In this document: positions 16,228 to 24,687 of the stretch, piece after piece | How the letters are laid out: each line of letters opens with the position of its first letter | Numbering within the stretch: the first letter of the stretch is position 1 | Assembly (NCBI RefSeq): GCF_000974445.1 | Contig: NZ_BBOJ01000036.1 | Span: forward strand, 21,505 to 85,504 | Origin: Lentzea aerocolonigenes | Lineage (GTDB): Bacteria; Actinomycetota; Actinomycetes; Mycobacteriales; Pseudonocardiaceae | Direction of reading: 5' to 3' | Length of the DNA stretch: 64,000 nt | The notes under the pieces: generated by a model | Seen by the model: only the letters and a program-made list of their open reading frames with translations | The model's database searches: none | What the model was told of the DNA's origin: nothing | Program-made: the position numbers and the translations under genes

Positions 16228-16742
16228 GGACGGCCTGGCTGTTGATCGCCGGCGGCCTGGTCGTGCTGGCGTTCGGCATCGGCGTGAGCATCACGCTGAC
16301 CTACGGGCTGGTGTTCGTCGCGTTCCTCGGCGGCCTCGCCTACGCGCTCGGCGTCAGCGGGCTCTCCCAGCGCAAGTGGATCGCGCTGCCCGCGTTCGTG
16401 CTGGGGCTCGTGGCGCCGTTCGTGCTGACGTTCGGCGTGCACAGCGTGCTGATGCAGCGAACAGGGCACGTCGAGCACTGCACGGTCACGGCGAAGGAGG
16501 AGCACCCCTTCGCCAAGTACCCGTCCGTCGACTACGTGCTGGCCTGCCCGAGCGGTGAGGTCGAGCTGGACCGCGACTGGAACGACCGGCTGAAAACGGC
16601 GGAAGCGGACGTACTGGCCGGGCCGCCGCTGCTGCCGGACTGGGCGGACAGCACCCGATGGAACCTCCTGCTGGTCACAAGCGTCTCCGGAGCGATGATT
16701 CTCCTCGTTCCGGTCGCCTGGCTGCTCAGGAAGCAGCCGTGA
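16224..16742 (+). CDS. Small membrane protein, paralogue of the next gene
   Basis: A 172-residue protein that I cannot place in a named family. Three hydrophobic segments (starting AWLLIAGGLVVLAFGIGV) precede an extracytoplasmic loop of about 75 residues, and a last segment LLLVTSVSGAMILLVPVAWL ends near the C-terminus. The loop has two cysteines in the frame HCTVTAKEE and LACPSGEVEL, likely a disulfide. The following gene shows the same plan. The start GTG 16224 overlaps the upstream GT2 stop and its own stop overlaps the next start, so it is co-translated with glycosyltransferases. An accessory role in glycan assembly is suggested by context only. Confidence 0.75.
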   Translation: MRTAWLLIAGGLVVLAFGIGVSITLTYGLVFVAFLGGLAYALGVSGLSQRKWIALPAFVLGLVAPFVLTFGVHSVLMQRTGHVEHCTVTAKEEHPFAKYPSVDYVLACPSGEVELDRDWNDRLKTAEADVLAGPPLLPDWADSTRWNLLLVTSVSGAMILLVPVAWLLRKQP

Positions 16743-17290
16743 GGCGGCCAGTACCACTCGTCGTGATCGGGCTCGCCGCGATCGCCGCCGTGGTCGTGCT
16801 CGGAGCGGTCGTGCCGGTCAGGTACGACCTCGCGGTCCTGGTGCCGTGCTCCGTGCTGGCGCTGGCGTTCGTCTGGGGTCTCGGCAAGCTCGGGCCGGCG
16901 TGGCTGATGCTGCCCGCGTTCATGGTCGTGATTCCCGGCACAGCGGTGCTGGTCAGCGACGGCCACCGGGCGTTGATGGACGTCCTCGGCACGCCTGAGA
17001 CGTGCGTGATCACCAGCGTCGACGACCTCCCCAGGCCGGACAACCCGGCGTTCGCGCACCACATCACCTGCCCCGACGGCACCCGGCTGCGCATCGTCGT
17101 GCTGGGTGAGCAGGAGAAGAAGATGCAGCCGGGTCCCGCGACCGTGCTGCGCCACCCGTTGATGCGGCCGTTGCTCGCCGACCGCAACGACTGGTCGGCC
17201 GAGTGGGTGTTCGGGGTACCAATCGCGATCTTGCTGCTGCTGATCTGTGCGACCACGCTGCGGGCGCGCAGAGTGATGAGGCAGGCTTAG
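16739..17290 (+). CDS. Small membrane protein, paralogue of the previous gene
   Basis: A 183-residue protein with hydrophobic segments PLVVIGLAAIAAVVVLGAVV, LAVLVPCSVLALAFVWGL and LMLPAFMVVIPGTAVLV. An extracytoplasmic loop and a final VPIAILLLLICATTL segment follow. The loop carries ETCVITSVDD and HITCPDGTRLRIV, echoing the C-x-(V/I)-T and CP(S/D)G cysteine motifs of its neighbour. It is translationally coupled by a four-base overlap at 16739. The bifunctional glycosyltransferase starts three bases after its stop. Family unknown to me; disulfide pairing and any link to glycan assembly are inferred. Confidence 0.75.
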   Translation: MRRPVPLVVIGLAAIAAVVVLGAVVPVRYDLAVLVPCSVLALAFVWGLGKLGPAWLMLPAFMVVIPGTAVLVSDGHRALMDVLGTPETCVITSVDDLPRPDNPAFAHHITCPDGTRLRIVVLGEQEKKMQPGPATVLRHPLMRPLLADRNDWSAEWVFGVPIAILLLLICATTLRARRVMRQA

Positions 17291-17293
17291 CGC

Positions 17294-19780
17294 GTGGATC
17301 GAGCATCACTGCCCGTCGTCTCCGTCGTCGTCGTCAACTACCGCGGCGCCGAGGACACCATCACCTGCGTGCGCGGCCTGACCGAGGTGGACTACCCCGC
17401 CGAACTGCTCCAGGTGATCGTCGTCGACAACGAGGCGCACGACACCGCACGCCTGAAGGCCGAACTTCCCGGGGTCGAGATCGTCACCTCGGCGCAGAAC
17501 CTCGGGTTCGCGGGCGGGTGCAACCTGGGTGTCGAGAAGGCGACCGGTGGGGTGCTCGCGTTCCTCAACAACGACGCGCGCGCGGACCGGAACTGGATCA
17601 AGGCCGCGATCAGGGTGTTCCACGCGGAGCCCGCGGTCGGCGCGGTCGCGAGCAAGGTGCTCGACTGGGACGGCGAGAAGATCGACTTCGTCGACGGCGG
17701 CCTGACCTGGTTCGGCATGGGCTACAAGCGGCACGCCGGGCAGGACGACGACGGCAGCCACGACGGCCCGAAGGACGTGCTGTTCGGCACCGGTTCGGCG
17801 ATGTTCGTGCGGGCCGAGGTCTACCGCGAGCTCGGCGGTTTCGACGAGCGGTTCTTCATGTTCTACGAGGACGTCGACCTCGGCTGGCGGCTGAACCTGC
17901 GCGGCTGGCGGGTGCGGTACGAGCCGGCGTCGCTCACGTTCCACCGCCACCACGCGTCGATGAGCTCGATCGACCTCAGCCGCGAGCTGTACCTGCTGGA
18001 GCGCAACGCCCTCGCGGCGCTGTACAAGAACTTCTCCGACGAGACGCTGGCCAAGGTGCTGCCGGCCGCGCTCGCGCTGTGCGTGCGCAGGGCGACCGCG
18101 CGCGGTGAGATCGACCCGACGCAGCTGGAGATCACCCGCCGCCCGTCGGACCCCGCGCTGGACCGCGAGCCCGTCGGGGTGTCCCGCCAGGCGCTGGCCG
18201 GGTTCCTCGCGATCGACCAGTTCGTCGAGCTGATGCCGTCGCTCGCCGAGTCGCGCAAGATCGAGCAGGCCGCGCGCCGGCTGTCGGACACGGACCTGGT
18301 TCCGTTGATGCGCAAGGCTTTGGAGCCCGCCTACCCCCTGCCGCGGTACCTCGCAGCGCACGACATCCTCGTCGACGTGCTCGGCCTCGACGACGTGTTC
18401 GGCAAGCCGCGCAAGATCCTGGTGATCACCGGTGACGCGATCTCCGACCGGATGGCCGGTCCCGCGATCCGGGCCTGGCACATGGCCGACGTGCTGTCCG
18501 GCGAGCACCAGGTGCGGCTGGTCACGACGAACCCGCTGTGCGCGCCGCCGGACGCGCCGTTCGCCGTCGAGCGGGCCCGGCCGAAGGAGCTGCCGCCGCA
18601 CGTCGCGTGGGCGGACGTGGTGGTGTTGCAGGGCCACGCGCTGGAGATGATCGGCGAGCTGAAGAAGCAGTCGTCGACCAAGATCGTGGTCTGCGACATG
18701 TACGACCCGATGCACCTGGAACTGCTGGAACAGGGCAAGGACGACACGGACGAGAAGCGCGCGCTGGACCTGGAAACGGTCACACGGGTGCTGAACACCC
18801 AGCTGGAACGCGGCGACTTCTTCCTGTGCGCGTCGGAACGGCAGCGGCACTTCTGGCTCGGCCACCTGACGTCACTCGGCCGTCTGACACCGACGTTGTA
18901 CGACAACGACCCCACCACGGAGTCGCTGCTCGGCATCGTCCCCTTCGGACTGTCGGGCAAGCCGCCGCAGCGGACCGGCCCGGCGATCAAGGACGTCGTG
19001 CCGGGGGTGACCGACGCCGACAAGGTCGTGATCTGGGCCGGTGGCGTCTACAGCTGGTTCGACCCGCTGTCGCTGATCCAGGCGATGGACCACCTGCGGG
19101 AGCGGCAGCCGTCCGCGAAGCTGTACTTCCTCGGCATGAAGCACCCGAACCCCGAGGTCCCGGACATGGACATCGCCGGCCAGACGCGGGCGCTGTCCGC
19201 GCAGTTGGGGCTGACCGGCAAGAACGTGTTCTTCAACGACGGCTGGGTGCCGTACAACGAGCGGCAGAACTGGCTGCTCGACGCGGACTGCGGGGTCACC
19301 ACGCACTACGAGCACGTGGAGACCACGTTCGCGTTCCGCACGCGGGTGCTCGACTACCTGTGGGCGGGCCTGCCGATCGTCACCACGTCCGGCGACTCGT
19401 TCGCGGATCTGGTGCTGCGGGAGGGTTTGGGCGTCGTCGTGCCGCCGGAGGACTCGGAGGCGCTGGCCGACGCACTGGAGAAGGTGCTCTACGACGAAGA
19501 GTTCGCGGCCGCGTGCCGTGAGCGCATCGCCGTCGTCCGCGAACGGTTCACCTGGGAGACGGCACTCGCGCCGCTGGCGGAGTTCTGCCGCAACCCCAGG
19601 CCCGCGGCGGACCGTCTGCCTGGCTCCGCACCGATGGTGCGCACACCGGGGTTGAGCAAGGCGGACAAGGTGAAGCGGGACCTGCGGCTGGTGCGCGAGT
19701 ACCTCGACGCGGGTGGCCCGACCGAGTTGGCCAAGCGGGCGACGGGGCGTCTGCGCAAGATCGCACGTGGTGGCAGCTGA
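17294..19780 (+). CDS. Bifunctional glycosyltransferase: GT2 domain fused to GT4 domain
   Basis: An 828-residue cytoplasmic fusion likely to add two consecutive sugars. The GT2 half (about 1-290) has VSVVVVNYRGAEDTITCVRG, NLGFAGGCNLGVEKA, FLNNDARADRNW and FMFYEDVDLGWRLNLRGW. A helical linker (about 290-365) leads to a GT-B half starting PRKILVITGDAISDRMAGPA. This half has VVIWAGGVYSWFDPLSLIQA as its nucleotide-sugar entry and VLDYLWAGLPIVTTSGDS as the donor site. A basic tail (KADKVKRDLRLVREYLDAGG) ends it. GTG 17294 follows the membrane gene by three bases. The GT4 gene at 19781 begins immediately after its stop. Which sugars are used is not determinable here. Confidence 0.9.
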   Translation: MDRASLPVVSVVVVNYRGAEDTITCVRGLTEVDYPAELLQVIVVDNEAHDTARLKAELPGVEIVTSAQNLGFAGGCNLGVEKATGGVLAFLNNDARADRNWIKAAIRVFHAEPAVGAVASKVLDWDGEKIDFVDGGLTWFGMGYKRHAGQDDDGSHDGPKDVLFGTGSAMFVRAEVYRELGGFDERFFMFYEDVDLGWRLNLRGWRVRYEPASLTFHRHHASMSSIDLSRELYLLERNALAALYKNFSDETLAKVLPAALALCVRRATARGEIDPTQLEITRRPSDPALDREPVGVSRQALAGFLAIDQFVELMPSLAESRKIEQAARRLSDTDLVPLMRKALEPAYPLPRYLAAHDILVDVLGLDDVFGKPRKILVITGDAISDRMAGPAIRAWHMADVLSGEHQVRLVTTNPLCAPPDAPFAVERARPKELPPHVAWADVVVLQGHALEMIGELKKQSSTKIVVCDMYDPMHLELLEQGKDDTDEKRALDLETVTRVLNTQLERGDFFLCASERQRHFWLGHLTSLGRLTPTLYDNDPTTESLLGIVPFGLSGKPPQRTGPAIKDVVPGVTDADKVVIWAGGVYSWFDPLSLIQAMDHLRERQPSAKLYFLGMKHPNPEVPDMDIAGQTRALSAQLGLTGKNVFFNDGWVPYNERQNWLLDADCGVTTHYEHVETTFAFRTRVLDYLWAGLPIVTTSGDSFADLVLREGLGVVVPPEDSEALADALEKVLYDEEFAAACRERIAVVRERFTWETALAPLAEFCRNPRPAADRLPGSAPMVRTPGLSKADKVKRDLRLVREYLDAGGPTELAKRATGRLRKIARGGS

Positions 19781-20872
19781 ATGGCGAGATCCCCGAAACC
19801 CCTCAAGGTGCTGCTCGACGGCACCCCCCTGCTCGGTCATCGCACCGGGATCGGCCGCTACACGGCGGCACTGGCCGAAGAACTGGCGTCCATGCCGGAG
19901 GACGCCGACGTCCGGGCGGTGGCTTTCACGTTGCGCGGCTGGCGCGCGTTGCGGACGGTGCTGCCGCACGACGTCACCGCCCGCGGCCTGCCCGTGGCGG
20001 CACGGGCGCTGCGCCAGCTGTGGCTGCGCGCGCCGTTCCCGCCGGTCGAGATGCTGGCAGGGTTCTCCGACGTCATGCACGGCACGAACTTCGTGCTGCC
20101 GCCGACGATCAGTGCGGGGAAGGTCGTCACGATCCACGACCTGGCCTTCCTGGACGCGCCGGGTGACCTGCCGCCGTCCGATCGCCGACTGCCGGAGCTG
20201 GTCAAGCTCTCCGCTCAGCGCGCGGACGTGATCTGCACGCCGACCGCCGCCGTGGCTTCCGTGGTGGCCGACCGGTTCTCGGTGCCGCTGGAGAAGATCG
20301 TCGTGACACCGCTCGGGGTCGACCCGGCGTGGTTCGCGTCACGGCCGCCCTCACCGACGTTGCGCGGCAGGCTCGGACTGCCGTCGGAGTACCTGCTGTT
20401 CGTCGGCGCCGACGGCCCGCGCAAGGGGTTGCAGTACCTGATCAAGGCGCACGCCGCCGACCCGTCGTTGCCGCCGTTGGTGATCGTGGGGCCCGGCCGG
20501 TCCGGTGTGGACGGTCGGGTGCTGCGGACCGGGTACCTGTCGGACGTGCACCTGCGGTCCGTGGTGGCCGGGGCGACGGCCCTGGTGCTGCCCTCGCGCG
20601 ACGAGGGGTTCGGGCTGCCGGTGCTGGAGGCGTTGGCCTGCAACGTTCCGGTGGTGTGCTCGGACGTGCCCGCACTGCGCGAGGTAGCCGGCGGGCACGC
20701 GGTGCACGTGCCCGTCGGAGACGTCGAGGCGCTGGCCGAAGGGCTGGCCCAGGCCGTCGCGGCGCCGGCCACTCCCGAAGCGCAGTCCGAGCGGCGGGCG
20801 CACGCGGCCGGGTTCACCTGGCGGCGGTGCGCCGAGAAGACGGTCGAGGCGTACCGGAGGAGCAGAGCCTGA
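19781..20872 (+). CDS. GT4-family glycosyltransferase
   Basis: A 363-residue GT-B enzyme ending the rightward glycan operon. The N-terminal domain has VLLDGTPLLGHRTGIGRYTA, and MHGTNFVLPPTISAGKVVTI with HDLAFLD follows. The C-terminal domain has YLLFVGADGPRKGLQYLIKA and RDEGFGLPVLEALACNVPVV. It resembles the GT4 genes at 13125 and 14321, but lies on the opposite strand on the far side of the cassette. ATG 19781 abuts the stop of the fusion gene, so it is certainly co-transcribed. A palindrome at 20888-20912 follows and may end the operon. Confidence 0.88.
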   Translation: MARSPKPLKVLLDGTPLLGHRTGIGRYTAALAEELASMPEDADVRAVAFTLRGWRALRTVLPHDVTARGLPVAARALRQLWLRAPFPPVEMLAGFSDVMHGTNFVLPPTISAGKVVTIHDLAFLDAPGDLPPSDRRLPELVKLSAQRADVICTPTAAVASVVADRFSVPLEKIVVTPLGVDPAWFASRPPSPTLRGRLGLPSEYLLFVGADGPRKGLQYLIKAHAADPSLPPLVIVGPGRSGVDGRVLRTGYLSDVHLRSVVAGATALVLPSRDEGFGLPVLEALACNVPVVCSDVPALREVAGGHAVHVPVGDVEALAEGLAQAVAAPATPEAQSERRAHAAGFTWRRCAEKTVEAYRRSRA

Positions 20873-20887
20873 CGTGGTGCTCGCTGT

Positions 20888-20912
20888 GAGGCGTCAGGAG
20901 TCCTGACGCCTC
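20888..20912. terminator. Perfect 12-bp palindrome after the rightward glycosyltransferase operon
   Basis: GAGGCGTCAGGA (20888-20899) and its complement (20901-20912) flank a single base. As RNA the closing pairs would open to a small loop, leaving a strong stem of about ten pairs. It lies 16 bases after the GT4 stop and also downstream of the leftward rml genes, so it could serve both strands. There is no U-tract. Confidence 0.6.
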
Positions 20913-21111
20913 AACGACTTCACCGAGAACGCGGCCTCGGCGAGCGCCTTTCGAGCTGGCTCATCGACACCTGTCGCGAGCCCGTGAGAACGGCAACGCA
21001 CCTCAGGAAGCGCTGCCGATCGGAATCCGCTGTCGCGGGACGCTGAGGACTGCGCCCGGATTCGAACATGCCGAACAGGTTCTCGTACTTGAAACAGCCG
21101 TACCAGACCAG
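20913..21111. other. Short interval with a possible gene remnant
   Basis: No confident gene lies in these 199 bases between the palindrome and the end of rmlD. On the minus strand a frame reading CRSHGLATGVDEPARKALAE and ending SVKSLRRQDS has a natural-looking helical composition and stops inside the palindrome (stop at 20894-20896), as a true gene end might. Upstream the same frame turns into an out-of-frame reading of rmlD, so at most a C-terminal fragment survives. I do not recognise a parent. Confidence 0.3.
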
Positions 21112-21960
21112 TCACTCCAATGGCGCAGCACCGGTACGCGGAGCTACCACCCCGGCCTTGAATGCCTCCGCAAGGGCGCTTCGCCAGTGCGGCAAAGGGC
21201 GTAGTCCCGCTGCTTCCCACACCGCACCCGACAGCACCGAGTAGGCGGGTCGCGGCGCCCGTCGCGAGAAGTCGGCTGTCGTGCACGGGTGCACGCGCGA
21301 CGGGTCGGCGCCCAGCTCCTCGAAAATCGCCTGCGCGAAACGGAACCACGTCGTCTCGCCACCGCCGGTCGCGTGCAGCAGCCGCGTCGAGGGCAGCACC
21401 GAGGCCAGCTCGAGCAGCCCCGCGGCCAGGTCGTGCGACCACGTCGGCGAGCCGACCTGATCGTCCACAACGGACAGAGAAGGTCGCGTGGACTCCAACG
21501 CCGCCATGGTTTTCACGAAGTTCGAGCCCTGCACGCCGTAAACCCACGCCGTGCGCACGACGTACCCGCCGGCCTCCAGCACGCGGCGTTCGCCTTCGAG
21601 CTTCGTGCGGCCGTACGCGGACTTCGGGCCGACGGGGTCGGACGGCTCGTACGGCCGCGTCCCGTCGCCGGAGAACACGTAGTCCGTCGACACGTGGATC
21701 AGTGGAATGCCAAGGGAAGCGCACGCCTCGGCGAGCAGACCGGGACCGACGGCGTTGACCGCGAACGCGCGGTCCTCGTCGGTCTCGGCCGCGTCGACCG
21801 CGGTGTAGGCGGCACAGTTGATCACCGCGGAGGCACCGGCGAGGTCGGCGGCACTCACCGCGGTGACGTCGAGATCACTGGACGAGAGCGCGCGGACGTC
21901 GGAGGACAGGGCTGCGAGGTCGTGGCCGAGCTGGCCACGACCACCGGGAACGAGGATCAA
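21112..21960 (-). CDS. rmlD: dTDP-4-dehydrorhamnose reductase
   Basis: Catalyses the last step of dTDP-L-rhamnose synthesis, reducing dTDP-4-keto-rhamnose with NADPH. It has 282 residues, normal for the family. The N-terminal Rossmann motif is PGGRGQLGHDLAAL, followed by INCAAYTAVDAAETDEDRAF. The substrate loop is STDYVFSGDGTRPY and the catalytic YxxxK is in SAYGRTKLEGER. GSPTWSHDLAAGLLEL marks the C-terminal part. ATG 21960 is four bases downstream of the rmlB stop, so both are one operon. It supplies the donor for WbbL. In M. tuberculosis this gene adjoins wbbL; here eight kilobases of extra genes separate them. Confidence 0.95.
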   Translation of the reverse strand: MILVPGGRGQLGHDLAALSSDVRALSSSDLDVTAVSAADLAGASAVINCAAYTAVDAAETDEDRAFAVNAVGPGLLAEACASLGIPLIHVSTDYVFSGDGTRPYEPSDPVGPKSAYGRTKLEGERRVLEAGGYVVRTAWVYGVQGSNFVKTMAALESTRPSLSVVDDQVGSPTWSHDLAAGLLELASVLPSTRLLHATGGGETTWFRFAQAIFEELGADPSRVHPCTTADFSRRAPRPAYSVLSGAVWEAAGLRPLPHWRSALAEAFKAGVVAPRTGAAPLE

Positions 21961-21963
21961 CGC

Positions 21964-22950
21964 TCAGCCCTTCACCAGCTGGGCGCGCTCCTTGAGCGGC
22001 TCCCACCACGCGCGGTTCTCGCGGTACCACTCGACGGTGTCCGCGAGGCCCACCGCGAAGTCCACCTGCGGCTGGTACCCCAGCTCGGCGGAGATCTTGA
22101 AGATGTCGACCGAGTAGCGGCGGTCGTGGCCCTTGCGGTCGGCCACCGGCTCGACGAACGACCAGTCACGGCCCGTCGCGGCGAGCAGCCTCTCGGTGAG
22201 CTCGCGGTTGGTGAGCTCGGTGCCGCCGCCGATGTTGTAGATCTCACCCGGCCGGCCCGCCTCGGCGACGAGCTGGATGCCGCGGCAGTGGTCGGCCACG
22301 TGCAGCCAGTCGCGCACGTTCAGGCCGTCGCCGTAGAGGGGCACCTTCCTGCCGTCGATCAAATTGGTGACGAAGAGCGGGATCACCTTTTCGGGGAACT
22401 GGTACGGCCCGTAGTTGTTCGAGCACCGGGTGATGCTCACCGGCAGTCCGTGGGTGCGGTGGAACGCGCGCGCCAGCAGGTCCGAAGACGCCTTGGACGC
22501 GGAGTAGGGGGAGTTCGGCTCCAGGACGTGGTCCTCCGACCACGATCCGTCCTCGATGGACCCGTAGACCTCGTCGGTCGAGACGTGCACGAACCGGCCG
22601 ACACCCGCGTTGAGGGCACCTTGCAACAAGGTCTGCGTGCCGAGGACGTTGGTCAGCACGAAGTCGGCGGATCCGGTGATGGAACGGTCGACGTGCGACT
22701 CGGCGGCGAAGTGCACCACGACGTCCACGCCGCGCATCTGCTCCGCGACGACCTCGGCGTCGCAGATGTCGCCGCGCACGAACTCGAACTTGCCCGCGAC
22801 CGGCGCGAGGTTGGTCTCGCTGCCCGCGTAGGTGAGCTTGTCCAGCACCACCACCTCGGCACCCGCGAAGGCAGGGTACGAGCCGCTCACCAACTCCCGC
22901 ACGTAGTGCGAGCCGATGAAACCGGCCCCACCTGTCACCAGTACGCGCAT
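21964..22950 (-). CDS. rmlB: dTDP-glucose 4,6-dehydratase
   Basis: Converts dTDP-glucose to dTDP-4-keto-6-deoxyglucose with bound NAD, the second step of rhamnose synthesis. The 328-residue protein has GGAGFIGSHYVREL for NAD binding and HFAAESHVDRSITG. The catalytic Asp-Glu is in STDEVYGSIEDGSW and the YxxxK in YSASKASSDLLARA. RCSNNYGPYQFPEKVIPLFV follows, all diagnostic. ATG 22950 has GGGAGG seven bases upstream. It is translated just ahead of rmlD. The rmlA and rmlC genes that complete the pathway are not in this window. Confidence 0.96.
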   Translation of the reverse strand: MRVLVTGGAGFIGSHYVRELVSGSYPAFAGAEVVVLDKLTYAGSETNLAPVAGKFEFVRGDICDAEVVAEQMRGVDVVVHFAAESHVDRSITGSADFVLTNVLGTQTLLQGALNAGVGRFVHVSTDEVYGSIEDGSWSEDHVLEPNSPYSASKASSDLLARAFHRTHGLPVSITRCSNNYGPYQFPEKVIPLFVTNLIDGRKVPLYGDGLNVRDWLHVADHCRGIQLVAEAGRPGEIYNIGGGTELTNRELTERLLAATGRDWSFVEPVADRKGHDRRYSVDIFKISAELGYQPQVDFAVGLADTVEWYRENRAWWEPLKERAQLVKG

Positions 22951-23075
22951 GCCATTTCCTCCCGTGGTGTTCCCCGCTCGCAGTCTGTCACGTACCTAAT
23001 CGCTGCAACCCACAGCAACGTCACGTCGTGTGTCTTATAAACGACTAAACTCGAGGTGTGGGGGAGGAAACGGCT

Positions 23076-24620
23076 GTGGAAGGCAAGAGCCTGCCGGTCC
23101 GGGTGGTCGGCACCCGACCGTCGGCGGCTTTCCGCGCATTCCTCACGACCGGGAAGATCTTCGTCGCCCTCGTTTCGGCGGCTGTGCTCCTCGTCACGTC
23201 GTACGGCTGGGGCAAGCTGCGGGCGGCCGACAAAGGCATCGTCAAGACCGAGGTCATCTCCGAGGAGCTCACCAAGCAGGGGCCCAAGCCGCTCGACGGC
23301 GCCGTCGACATCCTCCTCGTCGGCATGGACAGCCGCACCGACGCGCAGGGCAAGCCGCTGTCGGAGGAAGTCCTCGCGCTGCTCAACGGCGGGTACGCCG
23401 ACGGCGAGCAGAACACCGACACGATGATCCTCGTGCACATCCCGGTCGACGGCACGCGCGCGGTCGCGATCTCGTTCCCGCGCGACTCCTACGTCGAGAT
23501 CGCGGACGGGTTCGGCAAGCACAAGCTCAACTCGGCGTTCGCCCGCCAGCGCAACACCGTCGACCAGGAGATGCGGTCGAAGGGCGAGACGGACGAGCAG
23601 AAGATCCGGACCGAGTCGATGGCGGCCGGCCGCAAGACGCTGATCAAGACGATCGAGAACATGTCCGGCGGGGCCGTGCGCATCGACCGGTACGCCGAGG
23701 TCAACCTCGCGAGCTTCTACGAGGTGACCAAGGCCATCGGCGGTGTGGAGGTGTGCCTGCGGGAGGCCACCTCGGACTCCGACTCCGGTGCCGACTTCAA
23801 GGCCGGTCAGCAGACGATCGAGGGCAGGGCGGCGCTGTCGTTCGTGCGGCAGCGCAAGAACCTGCCCGGCGGCGACCTCGACCGGATCGTGCGGCAGCAG
23901 GTGTTCATCGGGGCGCTGGCGAAGAAGGTGCTGTCGAGCGGCACCCTGACGGACCCGGCGAAGCTCAACGGACTCGTCGAGGCCGTGCAGAAGTCGGTGA
24001 TCCTCAGCTCCGGCTGGGACATCACGACGTTCGCCGAGCAGATGCAGGGCCTGGTGGGCGGCAACTTCGAGTTCCGCACCATCCCGGTGGGTCCCCCGAC
24101 CGACACTTACGGCGACGGCAACGTGCTGCCGGTGAACCCCGCCGAGGTGCGCAAGTTCCTCACGAGCCTCGCCGCGGACAAGCCGTCGACCAGCAACTCG
24201 TCCTCACCGACGGCCACCACGACGCTGCCCGCGCCGCCGAACTCGTCGATCACCGTGAACGTCATCAACGCCGCCGGGATCCAGGGCCTCGCGGGCCAGG
24301 TGCTGAACACGTTGGCCGCCAAGGGTTTCAAGCGCGGCACCGCGTCCTCGGCCCAGCAGCCCGCCGACACCGTCGTGTTCTACGCGGCCGGCGAGGAGGG
24401 GTCCGCGCGCAAGGTCGCCGCGGAGCTCGGGCCGAACGTGAACGTCGCCGAGGAGAAGTCAGTCCGAAAAGGACAGGTGACGGTCCAGGTCGGCACCGAC
24501 TACCAGTCACTCGACGACTCCGAGAACGTCGACCCGCAGGGTGCGCCCGGCACGACGACACCGCCGAGCACGAGCAGCACGCCGCCGATCACGGCGGGCG
24601 GCCTGGTGTGCGTGAACTGA
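23076..24620 (+). CDS. LytR-CpsA-Psr (LCP) ligase with C-terminal LytR_C domain
   Basis: LCP proteins transfer polyprenyl-linked glycans, here presumably arabinogalactan-type polymer, onto peptidoglycan outside the membrane. About 514 residues: a single transmembrane segment (ILFVALVSAAVLLVTSYG-like, near 30-50), then the LCP domain. It shows DILLVGMDSRTD, NTDTMILVHIP, AISFPRDSYVEIADG and the FVRQRKNLPGGDLDRIVRQQ block with its conserved arginines. A LytR_C domain (NVINAAGIQGLAGQVLNTLA) ends the protein. GTG 23076 has GGGGGAGGAA six bases upstream; GTG 23058 is the alternative and could be leaderless. The position equals Rv3267. It is divergent from rmlB. Confidence 0.92.
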   Translation: MEGKSLPVRVVGTRPSAAFRAFLTTGKIFVALVSAAVLLVTSYGWGKLRAADKGIVKTEVISEELTKQGPKPLDGAVDILLVGMDSRTDAQGKPLSEEVLALLNGGYADGEQNTDTMILVHIPVDGTRAVAISFPRDSYVEIADGFGKHKLNSAFARQRNTVDQEMRSKGETDEQKIRTESMAAGRKTLIKTIENMSGGAVRIDRYAEVNLASFYEVTKAIGGVEVCLREATSDSDSGADFKAGQQTIEGRAALSFVRQRKNLPGGDLDRIVRQQVFIGALAKKVLSSGTLTDPAKLNGLVEAVQKSVILSSGWDITTFAEQMQGLVGGNFEFRTIPVGPPTDTYGDGNVLPVNPAEVRKFLTSLAADKPSTSNSSSPTATTTLPAPPNSSITVNVINAAGIQGLAGQVLNTLAAKGFKRGTASSAQQPADTVVFYAAGEEGSARKVAAELGPNVNVAEEKSVRKGQVTVQVGTDYQSLDDSENVDPQGAPGTTTPPSTSSTPPITAGGLVCVN

Positions 24621-24687
24621 ACCCCCGGCGTAACGCGCTCGCGATAGTTACGCTGAGGACACGAATTCCGCACCTGGAGGACCCACG

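Noticed and set aside
21040..21080. A GGATTCGAAC string resembling the T-loop of a tRNA
   Set aside because: The flanking bases do not form a T-stem, and no acceptor, D or anticodon arm could be found at the right distances on either strand.
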